Shown here piece by piece: positions 1 to 6,751 of a stretch of DNA of 12,071 bases; position 1 is the stretch's first letter; each line of letters starts with the position of its first letter. The position numbers were made by a program, and so were the translations under genes. Below the pieces are notes generated by a model that was given only the letters and a program-made list of their open reading frames with translations, was not told the origin of the DNA and made no database searches. This DNA comes from DASUAS01 sp036271015 (GTDB lineage Bacteria > Actinomycetota > Acidimicrobiia > IMCC26256 > DASPTH01): the NCBI GenBank assembly GCA_036271015.1, contig DATBBL010000165.1:1-12071 (forward strand), given 5' to 3'.

Positions 1-549
1 CACGGGGGCTCGTCCGGGTACGCGCTCCTCACGACCGCCACCGGCGTCAGTGCGATCGCGGGGGCGCTCGTTGCCGGGGAGTTCGTGACCGACCGTCGGC
101 GCCGGTTCGCGATCGCCGCGTCGATCGGCGCCATCGCCGCCATGTACCTGGTGATCAGCACCTCGCGGGTGTTGGTGGTGACCGCGCTGGCGTTGGTCGG
201 TTATGGCTTCGCGTTCTTCTCGTTGAGCACGGTCGTCCAGGGTCTGCTGATCGCAGTCGCGCCCGACGCCTTCCGCGGTCGCGTCATGGGCCTCTACACC
301 ATGCTCACCGCGGGTGGCGTACCCATCGCCGCGCTCATCGGCGGCACGATCGGTTCGGTCTTCGGGCCGGGCGAGGCGGTGGCGTTCGCCGCCGCGGTCA
401 TGCTCGTGTTCCTCGGGTGGATCCTCGCCGGCCGGCGGCTCCGGGTCGTGCACTTCGACATCAGCGCCCAGGACCGCGACGACCCGTCGTTCGCGGCCGC
501 GCCGATGCTTGACAGTGCTGCGCCCCTCCGGGAGGCTCCGCGCCCATGA
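1..549 (+). CDS. MFS transporter, C-terminal part (5' truncated by window edge)
   Basis: The reading frame is open from base 1, so the gene begins outside the window; 182 C-terminal residues are visible. They alternate hydrophobic helices with short charged loops, about four to five transmembrane segments. The first visible one lies around residues 5-27, followed by a basic loop TDRRRRF. The stretch PDAFRGRVMGLYTM followed by GGVPIAALIGG is typical of the second half of major facilitator proteins of the MFS_3/EntS-like exporter type. The protein should sit in the cytoplasmic membrane and move a small molecule by proton antiport; the substrate cannot be read from this part. The stop codon overlaps the next start as ATGA (546-549), so the oxidoreductase downstream is probably translationally coupled. 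Confidence 0.85.
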   Translation, partial: HGGSSGYALLTTATGVSAIAGALVAGEFVTDRRRRFAIAASIGAIAAMYLVISTSRVLVVTALALVGYGFAFFSLSTVVQGLLIAVAPDAFRGRVMGLYTMLTAGGVPIAALIGGTIGSVFGPGEAVAFAAAVMLVFLGWILAGRRLRVVHFDISAQDRDDPSFAAAPMLDSAAPLREAPRP

Positions 550-1481
550 AGTTCTCGACCGGGCTCCCCGGCCTCAACCGCTATCCGCCGATCAGTTGCG
601 ACTGGGAGACCTCACTCGGCGCGCAGGACTTCCAGCGGGTGGCCCGCACCGCCGACGAGCTCGGCTTCGACTCCATCGCGGTCTCGGAGCACATCGTCAT
701 CCCCGCCGACATGGTCGAGCTGATGGGACCGTTCTGGTCGCACGCCCTGACCGCGATGGCCTTCGTCGCCGGTGCCACCACGCGCCTCATCGTCGACTCG
801 GCGGTGATCGTGATGCCCTACCACGACCCCGTGGTGTTCGCGAAGGCGGTCTCGACGCTCGACCTCCTCTCCGGAGGCCGGGTCCGCATCTCGATCGGCG
901 TCGGGCACGCGGAGCGCGAGTTCGAGGTGCTCCGGGCCCCGTTCCACGAGCGCGGTCGCATGACCGACGAGTACCTCGCGGCGATGATCGAGCTCTGGAC
1001 CCGCGACGAACCGGAGTACCACGGCACCTACGTCGACTTCGACGGCGTCGCCTTCGCGCCGAAGCCCGTCCAGCAGCCGCACCCGCCCATCTGGGTCGGC
1101 GGCAACTCGCGGGCGGCGATGCGGCGCGCCGCACGGCACGACGGTTGGTACCCGTGGCTCATCACCGCCGAGCAGCTGCCCGAGTGCCTGGCCTTCATCC
1201 GCTCCCTGCCCGAGTTCGAGGCCCGTACCCGTCCGTTCGACGTCGCGCTGCCGCTGACGACGCTCGCGGTGTCGGAGGATCACCGCCCGCTCGACGACGA
1301 GCTCGGGCGGGCGCCCGTGCTGCAGGGGAAGCAAGCGACGATCGACGCCGTCGGCGCGCTCCAGGACATCGGCGTCACGTGGACCTCGGTGCCGCCTCCG
1401 CCGACGCGCTCGTTGACCGAGTACCTCGAGCGCCCGCAGTGGGCGGCCGAGGAGATCTTCCCGCGTTCCGCTGAGGAGCGA
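546..1481 (+). CDS. LLM-class F420-dependent oxidoreductase; in-frame stop missing at expected end
   Basis: This is a luciferase-like monooxygenase family protein with a TIM-barrel fold, of the group that usually uses coenzyme F420. The N-terminus MKFSTGLPGLNRYPP, the segment VARTADELGFDSIAVSEHIVIP, the stretch LLSGGRVRISIGVGHAEREFE and the motif PHPPIWVGGNS are all family hallmarks. Family members end around 290-315 residues, and here recognisable homology stops at about YLERPQWAAEEIFPR (near 1466). The frame has no stop there: it stays open to a TGA at 2574-2576 by running antisense through the 1482-1997 gene and out of frame through the 2089-2523 gene. I set the end at the neighbour's stop codon as the limit of plausible coding. 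A TGA at 1472-1474 in another frame would be the natural end if one indel were present. The start is the ATG overlapping the MFS stop. The substrate is unknown. Confidence 0.75.
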
Positions 1482-1997
1482 TCAGCCCACGGGCTGGCGC
1501 GCCTTGACCATCAGCGCGCGGACCTCCGCCACCGCCGCATCCACCGCCTCGGGGCGGCCGGCAACCTCGTCGGCCAGATCACCGACGCCGCAGTGGCGGA
1601 GCATGTCGGGAAGGTGGTGCTCGACGCACGCGAGGGAGAACTCGACCGGGTCGCCGACCGCGAGCTCGTCGATGCGCACCACCGTGTTCGTGACCGCCCC
1701 CTGATCGAGGTAGTGGTAGTGGGGTTCGTGCTCGAAGCAGTCGAAACGGAGGTGCTCGAGCCCGTCGGCGGTGCCGCACACGTGGAGCGTGGCGCCGAAG
1801 TCGTCGAACGGGACGTCGGCGGCGACCGCTCCCTCGAAGGTGTCCTGGATGATGTCGTTGGTCAGGACGCGCGATTCGACCACCAGCTGGACCGCTCCCG
1901 CGTCCACCGGGATGCAGTGCTCGGTGATCATCGGGATCGGCAGTCGGTCGTAGCGGTTGCCGCGGCGGTAGGGGGATTCCTGACGGTCGATCGCCAT
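1482..1997 (-). CDS. Uncharacterised 171-residue protein
   Basis: I do not recognise a named function. The ATG at 1997 is preceded by GAGGAG at good spacing, and codon usage is typical of the host, so the gene looks real. The protein is soluble and acidic, with no signal peptide or membrane segment. It carries a His/aromatic cluster FEHEPHYHYLD near residues 88-98, a second pair VEHHLPDML near 124-132, and a probable C-terminal helix from about residue 140. The paired histidines could bind a metal, but this is only a suggestion. It is divergent from the 2089 gene (91-nt gap) and convergent with the oxidoreductase, whose open frame runs antisense through it in codon-aligned register. Confidence 0.75.
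   Translation of the reverse strand: MAIDRQESPYRRGNRYDRLPIPMITEHCIPVDAGAVQLVVESRVLTNDIIQDTFEGAVAADVPFDDFGATLHVCGTADGLEHLRFDCFEHEPHYHYLDQGAVTNTVVRIDELAVGDPVEFSLACVEHHLPDMLRHCGVGDLADEVAGRPEAVDAAVAEVRALMVKARQPVG
1483..1496. terminator. Small hairpin at the convergent junction (weak)
   Basis: CAGCC and GGCTG flank the 4-nt loop CACG, giving a perfect 5-bp GC-rich stem that overlaps the last codons of the minus-strand gene. It lies just after the point where oxidoreductase homology ends. It may help end transcription of that gene, but there is no T-tract and such stems arise easily in this base composition. Confidence 0.2.
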
Positions 1998-2088
1998 CGC
2001 TCAGCTCCTCTGCACGGACGTACAGGCGCGACGGTAGCGCCGATGGCCGGCGGTCCCGACGCCCGGCGCCATCTGCGAGACTCGACGC

Positions 2089-2523
2089 ATGGACGAGCTC
2101 GATCGGGCGCTGGATGCGGCCCGGGAACGCTACGAGGCCGCGCTGCGCGCCGAGGTGGACGAGAAGCTGCGGACGCAGGAGGCGATGGCCTGGTTCGGCC
2201 AGTGGGCGCACCAGGTCGGGATGCCCACGCTCTCCCACCTGGCCGAGCGACTGCTCGCGGCCGGGCACAAGGCCGTCGTCGCCACCACGATGAGCGAGAC
2301 CGGCGAGGTCGTCACCGACCTCCTGTTCACGTTCACGCAGCAGAACGGTCCCGGCGAGTGCACGGTCGAGTTCCGGCGCGGTCAGGACAAGTCGGTGGCC
2401 ATGTTCTTCACGGTGAACGGACGACAGGGCGCGGGCGGCCGGGTGGAACCTCCCGACGCGGCGACGGTCGACCGCCTCGTCCAGGGCCACATCATCGAGG
2501 CCCTCGAAGGACCGCGGTGGTGA
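2089..2523 (+). CDS. Uncharacterised 144-residue protein
   Basis: No family is recognised. The first 35 residues (MDELDRALDAARERYEAALRA onward) are strongly helical and charged, possibly a short coiled coil. A WFGQWAHQVG segment follows, then alternating hydrophobic residues (KAVVATTM, VTDLLFTFTQQ, CTVEFRR, SVAMFFTVNG) that suggest an antiparallel beta sheet, and a final helix VDRLVQGHIIEALEG. There is no signal peptide, so it is probably cytoplasmic. The upstream ribosome-binding sequence is weak. The gene is divergent from the 1482-1997 gene, with which it may share a control region, and convergent with the selenoprotein gene, from which a hairpin separates it. Confidence 0.7.
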   Translation: MDELDRALDAARERYEAALRAEVDEKLRTQEAMAWFGQWAHQVGMPTLSHLAERLLAAGHKAVVATTMSETGEVVTDLLFTFTQQNGPGECTVEFRRGQDKSVAMFFTVNGRQGAGGRVEPPDAATVDRLVQGHIIEALEGPRW

Positions 2524-2535
2524 GCGACGCGGCGC

Positions 2536-2554
2536 GCCCGGCCGGTCGCCGGGC
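2536..2554. terminator. Convergent hairpin terminator
   Basis: GCCCGGC (2536-2542), loop CGGTC, then GCCGGGC (2548-2554) form a perfect 7-bp stem in the 31-nt gap between two convergent genes, ending one base before the minus-strand stop codon. Its position suits a bidirectional transcription terminator. It lacks a T-tract, as is common in high-GC actinobacteria. Confidence 0.5.
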
Positions 2555-3616
2555 TCACATGTCGAGCGGCGGGTAGAACGTCTCGGCGCCGACCGCCTCG
2601 ACCTCGCTGAGCATGTCGCGTTCGTACACCTGACCCCACTCCGGGTCGACCAGGCTCAACGCCTCGCGGTGGTAGCTCCAGTTCGTCGGGTCCAACCGGT
2701 GCGCTTCCTGGAAGTGCGGGACGGCGTCCCGCGGGAAGCCGGCCCGGTGCAGGTGCTGCGCGAGCTCGAAGTGGGCGGCGGCCAGCCCGAACTCGGGCGG
2801 GCGCGGCCGCGACCGTTCGATGACCTCCGCCTTCGGCAGCGCGTACTGACTGTCGCGGCCGTGAGCCGCCCAGTCGCGCACCGCCGTCGGGTACCGCTCC
2901 GGGTCGCGCATGCTCGTCGTCATCTGTTCGATGATCTTGCGCTGGCGCTCCGGGAGCTGCGCGATCAGCGCGGACTGGTCCTCGCCCTCACCGAGCGGCT
3001 GGCGCGGCGCGAACGCGAGCTCGGCGGGTCGGACGATGGTGCCGTCCTCGTCGATCCAGATCGCGAACGGCACGTTGGTCATGCCGAACAACCCCACGGT
3101 CACGTGGCCGGGATCGACCAGCGACGGGTGAGTGGGATGGGCAGCCTCGTGGAACGGTCGAGCCGCTTCGACGTCGGTGTCGAGGGCAACGGTCACGACC
3201 TCCACGCCGCTCGGCGCGAGCTCCTCGTGCAGCGCCTGCCACCCGGGCAGGTCGAACCGGCACCCTCACCACGACGCCCACGCGAGGAGCACGACCTTCC
3301 GCCCGCGCAGGGTCGCGAAGTCGAAGGCGCCCCCGTCGAAGTCCTCGAGGACGAGACCGGGCATCTCCGTGCTGTCGAGCACGCGACGATCGCCGGACCG
3401 CGGTCCGAGCGCCCAGAGGCCGTGCGCGTCGTCGTGCGCGAGCGGCATCCCGAGCCGGTCGGCCACGACGCCCACGTCGAAGCGTCCGTCGTCGTCCGGG
3501 TCGAGCGGCGGGAGGGGCACGCAGACCTCGTCCCGGCACGCGCCCTCGGGCTTGATCTCCCAGCCGGTGGCCTGCGCGAACTCGTCGGCGGTCACGTCGA
3601 GGCGATCGAGCACCAT
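2555..3616 (-). CDS. TlpA/thioredoxin-like selenoprotein with in-frame TGA (Sec) and TPR-like tail
   Basis: The frame is continuous from ATG 3616 to the stop at 2555 except for one TGA at 3266-3268, residue 117 of 353. It falls exactly where the nucleophilic Cys of a TlpA/ResA-type active site belongs: KVVLLAWASW, then TGA, then G-C-R-F-D-L-P-G-W. Thioredoxin-fold sequence continues on both sides: EVVTVALD, then TNVPFAIWIDEDGTIVR with the expected cis-proline (about residue 183). A SECIS-like hairpin follows the TGA. I infer selenocysteine, giving a U-G-C redox motif with Cys119 as resolving partner. The N-terminal region has another thiol pair, C27 and C32. A TPR-like helix pair lies at about residues 280-313 (AAAHFELAQHLHRAGFPRDAV). 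No signal peptide is seen, so it is probably cytoplasmic. The gene starts 9 nt after the TetR stop without a clear Shine-Dalgarno, suggesting coupling. Alternatives are a nonsense mutation or a sequencing error (TGC/TGT to TGA). Confidence 0.8.
3227..3263 (-). promoter_or_regulatory. Candidate bacterial SECIS element
   Basis: On the mRNA strand, 14 nt after the UGA, CCUGCC-CGGGU-GGCAGG forms a perfect 6-bp stem with a 5-nt loop (3251 down to 3235). Stem-loop length (17 nt) matches the minimal upper stem of the E. coli fdhF SECIS. The loop begins 20 nt after the UGA and has G at its second position, as bacterial SECIS rules require. A lower stem GUGC (3263-3260) with GCAC (3230-3227) can close the structure right after the UGA. 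The expected role is to bind SelB with tRNA-Sec. GC-rich DNA forms hairpins easily, so the element supports the Sec call but does not prove it. Confidence 0.6.
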
Positions 3617-3625
3617 GGCGAAACG

Positions 3626-4291
3626 CTACCGCTCGGCCGTCGCCGTCGCACCGAGCCCGTCGAGATGGAGCCGCGAGAGCCGGCGCACGAGCGCGTCGCG
3701 GTCGCCCCACGGGAACGCGGCGAGGGAGATGAGCAACGACGTGATGCCGTGCACGCCGCTCCACAGGAAGATCGCACCCTCGACCGGATCGACGTCGCTG
3801 CGCAACACCCCGGCGTCGACGGCCCGCTGCACCGCAGCCACGAGGTGGTTGAACGCGGTCGTCCCTGCCTTCTCCACCGTGTCGGTGTGCCGGTTCACGA
3901 GCGTGGACCGACCCATGAACATGATGCGGTACGCCTCTGGTCGCTCGAGTCCGAAGCGTGCGTACGCCTCACACCGCCGCTCGAGCGCCTCGAGGGGGTC
4001 GTCGGTCGTCGCGGCGGCGGCTTCGAGCGCCTCGTCGAACATCGCGAACTGGCGGTCGCACACCGCGAAGAGCAGCGTCTCCTTGTCGGGGAAGTGGAGG
4101 TAGATCGACGGCGCCGTCACACCCACGGCGTCGGCGATGGCGCGGATCGAGACCGCGTCCTCGTCGCCGGTCTCGATGAGCAGACGCTCGGCGGCGAGGA
4201 GGATCTGGTCGTGCAGCAGCTCCCCTTCGCCGCGCCGCGCGCGCGATCGCGCTCCCGACCCCGGTGCGCAGTACGCGGGTCCGGGTGTCAC
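3626..4291 (-). CDS. TetR/AcrR family transcriptional regulator
   Basis: The N-terminal DNA-binding domain reads ILLAAERLLIETGDEDAVS, IRAIADAVGVTAPSIYLHF and PDKETLLFAV, the classic TetR helix-turn-helix (about residues 48-67). The C-terminal ligand domain contains LWSGVHGITSLL, the W-x-G-x-H-G pattern of the WHG-type TetR subgroup. I place the start at GTG 4291, whose GTGA overlaps the transporter stop and gives 221 residues. An ATG at 4411 would add 40 low-complexity residues and a 124-nt overlap with the transporter, and is unlikely. It lies between the MMPL transporter and the selenoprotein in one operon and probably represses its own operon through the repeats near 6595-6616. The ligand is unknown, likely hydrophobic given the transporter. 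Confidence 0.9.
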   Translation of the reverse strand: MTPGPAYCAPGSGARSRARRGEGELLHDQILLAAERLLIETGDEDAVSIRAIADAVGVTAPSIYLHFPDKETLLFAVCDRQFAMFDEALEAAAATTDDPLEALERRCEAYARFGLERPEAYRIMFMGRSTLVNRHTDTVEKAGTTAFNHLVAAVQRAVDAGVLRSDVDPVEGAIFLWSGVHGITSLLISLAAFPWGDRDALVRRLSRLHLDGLGATATAER

Positions 4292-6537
4292 CGGGTACCG
4301 ACCGGCTCGGCCGGTTCCCGGAGGTCGATGTCCTCGGCCGCCATGCTCGGGGGCTCGGTCTCGGAGATCCCGAACCGTTCGTAGAAGCGCCGCATCGGTG
4401 CCGGCGCCCACCAGTTCACCTCACCGGCGAGCCGCATGAAGGCGGGAACGAGGGTGGCGCGGATCACGAACGCGTCGATGAGCACGGCGAGCGCGAGCCC
4501 GATGCCGAACAGCTTGATGAAGGCGACCCCCGACGTGGCGAAGGCGAGGAACACGACGCTGATCAGCACGGCGGCCGCGGTGACGATGCGCCCGGTCCGT
4601 TCGAGCCCCAGCGCGACCGACCTGACGTTGTCGTGCGTGCGGTCGTGCTCTTCCTTGATGCGGGAGAGCAGGAACACCTCGTAGTCCATCGAGAGGCCGA
4701 AGGCCACGCAGAACATGAGGATCGGCATCGTAGCGGCGAGGGTTCCCGTCGGCGTGAAGTCGAGGAACCCGGACAGGTGGCCGTCCTGGAAGATCCAGAC
4801 CATCGCGCCGAACGTCGCGGTGAGGCTGAGCACGTTCAGGACCAGCGCCTTGATCGGCACCACGACCGACCCGAACATGAGGAACAGCAACCCGAACGTC
4901 GCGACCGCGATCCAGAGTGCAGCCCAGGGCAGCCGTTCGAACAACGCGTGCTTGCTGTCGACGAGCGACGCCGGCTGCCCCGCGACGAGCACGGGCCCGA
5001 TGGGCGACGCCAGTGCGCGGACGTCGTGGGTCAGCCGCTCGCCCGCGGGCGACAGCGGCTCGACCGCCGGCACCACGCTGAGCCAGGTGCCACGCGGTCC
5101 CTCGAAGCGCGTGGTCGTCGCGGGCGGCGCGGGGACCGCCGTCCCCTTCACGTAGCTGCCGGTCAGGGCGTCGACCCGCGCCACGCCCCGGAGGCGCGAG
5201 AGCGACTCGGCGTAGCTCGTGATGGCGGCCGATCGAGCCGCCGGATCGGCGAGGCCGGGCGCGATCACCTGCAGCGCGCCCGCTTCGTTGGAGGTGAAGT
5301 TGGAGCGGATCTGGTCCTGCACCTGGCGGCTCGAGTGGCTCGGCGACAGCACCCGGTCGTCCGGGAGACCGATCTGCAGGCGGAGGAACGGGATGCCGAG
5401 CACCAGGAGGAAGAGGATCACCACGGTGGCGATCGGGATCGGCCGCCGCATCACGAGCATCGCCACGCGGTGCCAGATCCCCTCACCGACGGGCTTCGGC
5501 TCGCGGTGGCGGAAGACGCGCAAGGAGTCGACGCGGTGTCCCAGCACCGCCAGCAGCGCGGGGAGCACGAGGACCGCGCCGAGCGCGGCCAGCACCGACA
5601 CCGCCACTCCCGCGTAGGCGAACGAGCGGAGGAACGAGAGCGGGAAGAGCCACAGCGCGAGGAGCGAGACGGCGACGGTGAGCGCGCTGCCGGACACCGT
5701 TCGTCCGGCCGTCGCCACCGTCCGAACCACCGCGTCGTCCGTCGACAGCCCGTTCCGCAGCTCTTCGCGGAACCGTGAGACGACGAACAAGCTGTAGTCG
5801 ATGGCGAGGCCGAGCCCCATCGCAGTGGTGAGGTTCAACGAGTAGACGGACACGTCGGTGATCGCCGAGATGACATAGAGCGCGAGGAACGACCCCGCGA
5901 TCGCGACCACGCCCACGAGGAGCGGGAGCCCGGCGGCGACGACGCTCCCGAAGACGAGCACCAGCAGGACGAGCGTGATCGGGAACGCGATCGACTCCGC
6001 CCGACTGAGGTCCTTCTTGATCGTGTCGCCGACCTGGCGGAACACCTCGGCGCGTCCCCCGACCGCGACCTGCACGACCGCGTCTTCGCGCGTGAACTTC
6101 GGCGACAGGATCTTCGCCACGTCGTTCACGTGGTCGTCGCTCCCCGCGATGACGCCGAGCACGAGCGCCTGCCGACCGTCCTTGCTCTTCAGCGGCGCCG
6201 CGTCGTCGAGGCTCCAGTACGACGCGACCTGACCGACGCTGGGCTGCCGCGCCAGCTCGCGCGTGACCCGGAGACCCGCCGCCCGCACCGCGGCGTCGTC
6301 GACCGATCCGTGCTTGGCGGACACCAGCAGCACGACGTTGGGCTCCTTGGCGCCGAACTGACGTTGGAGCTGCGCGGCGGCGCGCTCCGACTCCGAGCTC
6401 GGATCGGCGAAGCCGCCCGTGGTCAGCCGGCTGGCGACGCCCCCGGCGACCGCGAACGAGGCGACCACGAACAGCACCGCGCCCACCAGGATCGCCCGGC
6501 GTCGGCGCACGATGAACAGACCGAGCCGCGTCAACAT
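4288..6537 (-). CDS. MMPL family RND-type transporter (749 aa)
   Basis: This is a large membrane exporter of the MMPL/RND superfamily, with two repeats, each a membrane-anchored extracytoplasmic domain followed by a helix bundle, about 12 transmembrane segments in all. The first helix follows RRRR near residues 12-32. The twin proton-relay motifs are intact: GLAIDYSLFVVSRFREEL (D247-Y248) and GLSMDYEVFLLSRIKEEHD (D618-Y619), as in mycobacterial MmpL proteins. ATG 6537 has a GGGAGG ribosome-binding site 6 nt upstream. The short cytoplasmic tail ends EPAEPVGTR, and its stop overlaps the TetR GTG start. Relatives export lipids or hydrophobic compounds by proton motive force; the cargo cannot be read from sequence. 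It is the first gene of the minus-strand operon. Confidence 0.95.
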   Translation of the reverse strand: MLTRLGLFIVRRRRAILVGAVLFVVASFAVAGGVASRLTTGGFADPSSESERAAAQLQRQFGAKEPNVVLLVSAKHGSVDDAAVRAAGLRVTRELARQPSVGQVASYWSLDDAAPLKSKDGRQALVLGVIAGSDDHVNDVAKILSPKFTREDAVVQVAVGGRAEVFRQVGDTIKKDLSRAESIAFPITLVLLVLVFGSVVAAGLPLLVGVVAIAGSFLALYVISAITDVSVYSLNLTTAMGLGLAIDYSLFVVSRFREELRNGLSTDDAVVRTVATAGRTVSGSALTVAVSLLALWLFPLSFLRSFAYAGVAVSVLAALGAVLVLPALLAVLGHRVDSLRVFRHREPKPVGEGIWHRVAMLVMRRPIPIATVVILFLLVLGIPFLRLQIGLPDDRVLSPSHSSRQVQDQIRSNFTSNEAGALQVIAPGLADPAARSAAITSYAESLSRLRGVARVDALTGSYVKGTAVPAPPATTTRFEGPRGTWLSVVPAVEPLSPAGERLTHDVRALASPIGPVLVAGQPASLVDSKHALFERLPWAALWIAVATFGLLFLMFGSVVVPIKALVLNVLSLTATFGAMVWIFQDGHLSGFLDFTPTGTLAATMPILMFCVAFGLSMDYEVFLLSRIKEEHDRTHDNVRSVALGLERTGRIVTAAAVLISVVFLAFATSGVAFIKLFGIGLALAVLIDAFVIRATLVPAFMRLAGEVNWWAPAPMRRFYERFGISETEPPSMAAEDIDLREPAEPVGTR

Positions 6538-6594
6538 CTGCCGCCTCCCTCGTCGCGGATCGCCCCGGTCGAGCCCGCCGACGCTGACGATCGC

Positions 6595-6616
6595 TAAGTT
6601 AACTGCGGTAAGTTAT
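6595..6616. promoter_or_regulatory. Candidate TetR operator in the divergent intergenic region
   Basis: Two copies of TAAGTTA (6595-6601 and 6609-6615) lie 14 bp apart, with an overlapping inverted repeat TAACT-N6-AGTTA (6600-6604/6611-6615) and the perfect palindrome AGTTAACT (6597-6604). This AT-rich patch stands out in very GC-rich DNA, between the divergent MMPL and amidohydrolase genes and about 60 nt upstream of the MMPL start. That suits autoregulation by the TetR protein of the MMPL operon. Confidence 0.5.
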
Positions 6617-6689
6617 CGTCGGAATGTAACCCCGCGGGCGCTCGGGCGCAAGGGGGTTTCGCTCCCGACTCGGGAGGACGTACGTCGTC

Positions 6690-6719
6690 TGGTGCGGCCT
6701 GGATCTCGGGCGATAGAAT
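6690..6719 (+). promoter_or_regulatory. Possible sigma-70 promoter of the amidohydrolase operon
   Basis: TAGAAT (6714-6719) is a good -10 hexamer, about 32 nt upstream of the chosen GTG start. The matching -35 region (TGGTGC near 6690-6695) is poor. The rest of the 214-nt gap between the divergent genes (6538-6751) shows only the repeats at 6595-6616. Confidence 0.35.
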
Positions 6720-6751
6720 TGGGCGCAGTCCAAATCGATGAGGGGGTTGCC

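Noticed and set aside
1579..2490. 303-codon minus-strand open frame
   Set aside because: Spans two better-supported genes and their gap, with Arg-rich low-complexity translation.
2555..3205. Separate gene starting at GTG 3205 downstream of the TGA
   Set aside because: It would begin in the middle of a thioredoxin fold (before EVVTVALD) with no active site; the sequence between the TGA and this start encodes conserved family residues in the same frame.
2669..5778. Long plus-strand open frames opposite the TetR/MMPL/selenoprotein operon (571 and 504 codons)
   Set aside because: Arg/Glu/His-rich translations without domains, in register antisense to genes with clear motifs; typical of high-GC DNA.
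6419..6751. N-terminal extension of the amidohydrolase from ATG 6419
   Set aside because: It overlaps the start of the divergent transporter, reads as Arg/Pro/Thr-rich shadow sequence, and a good ribosome-binding site precedes GTG 6752.
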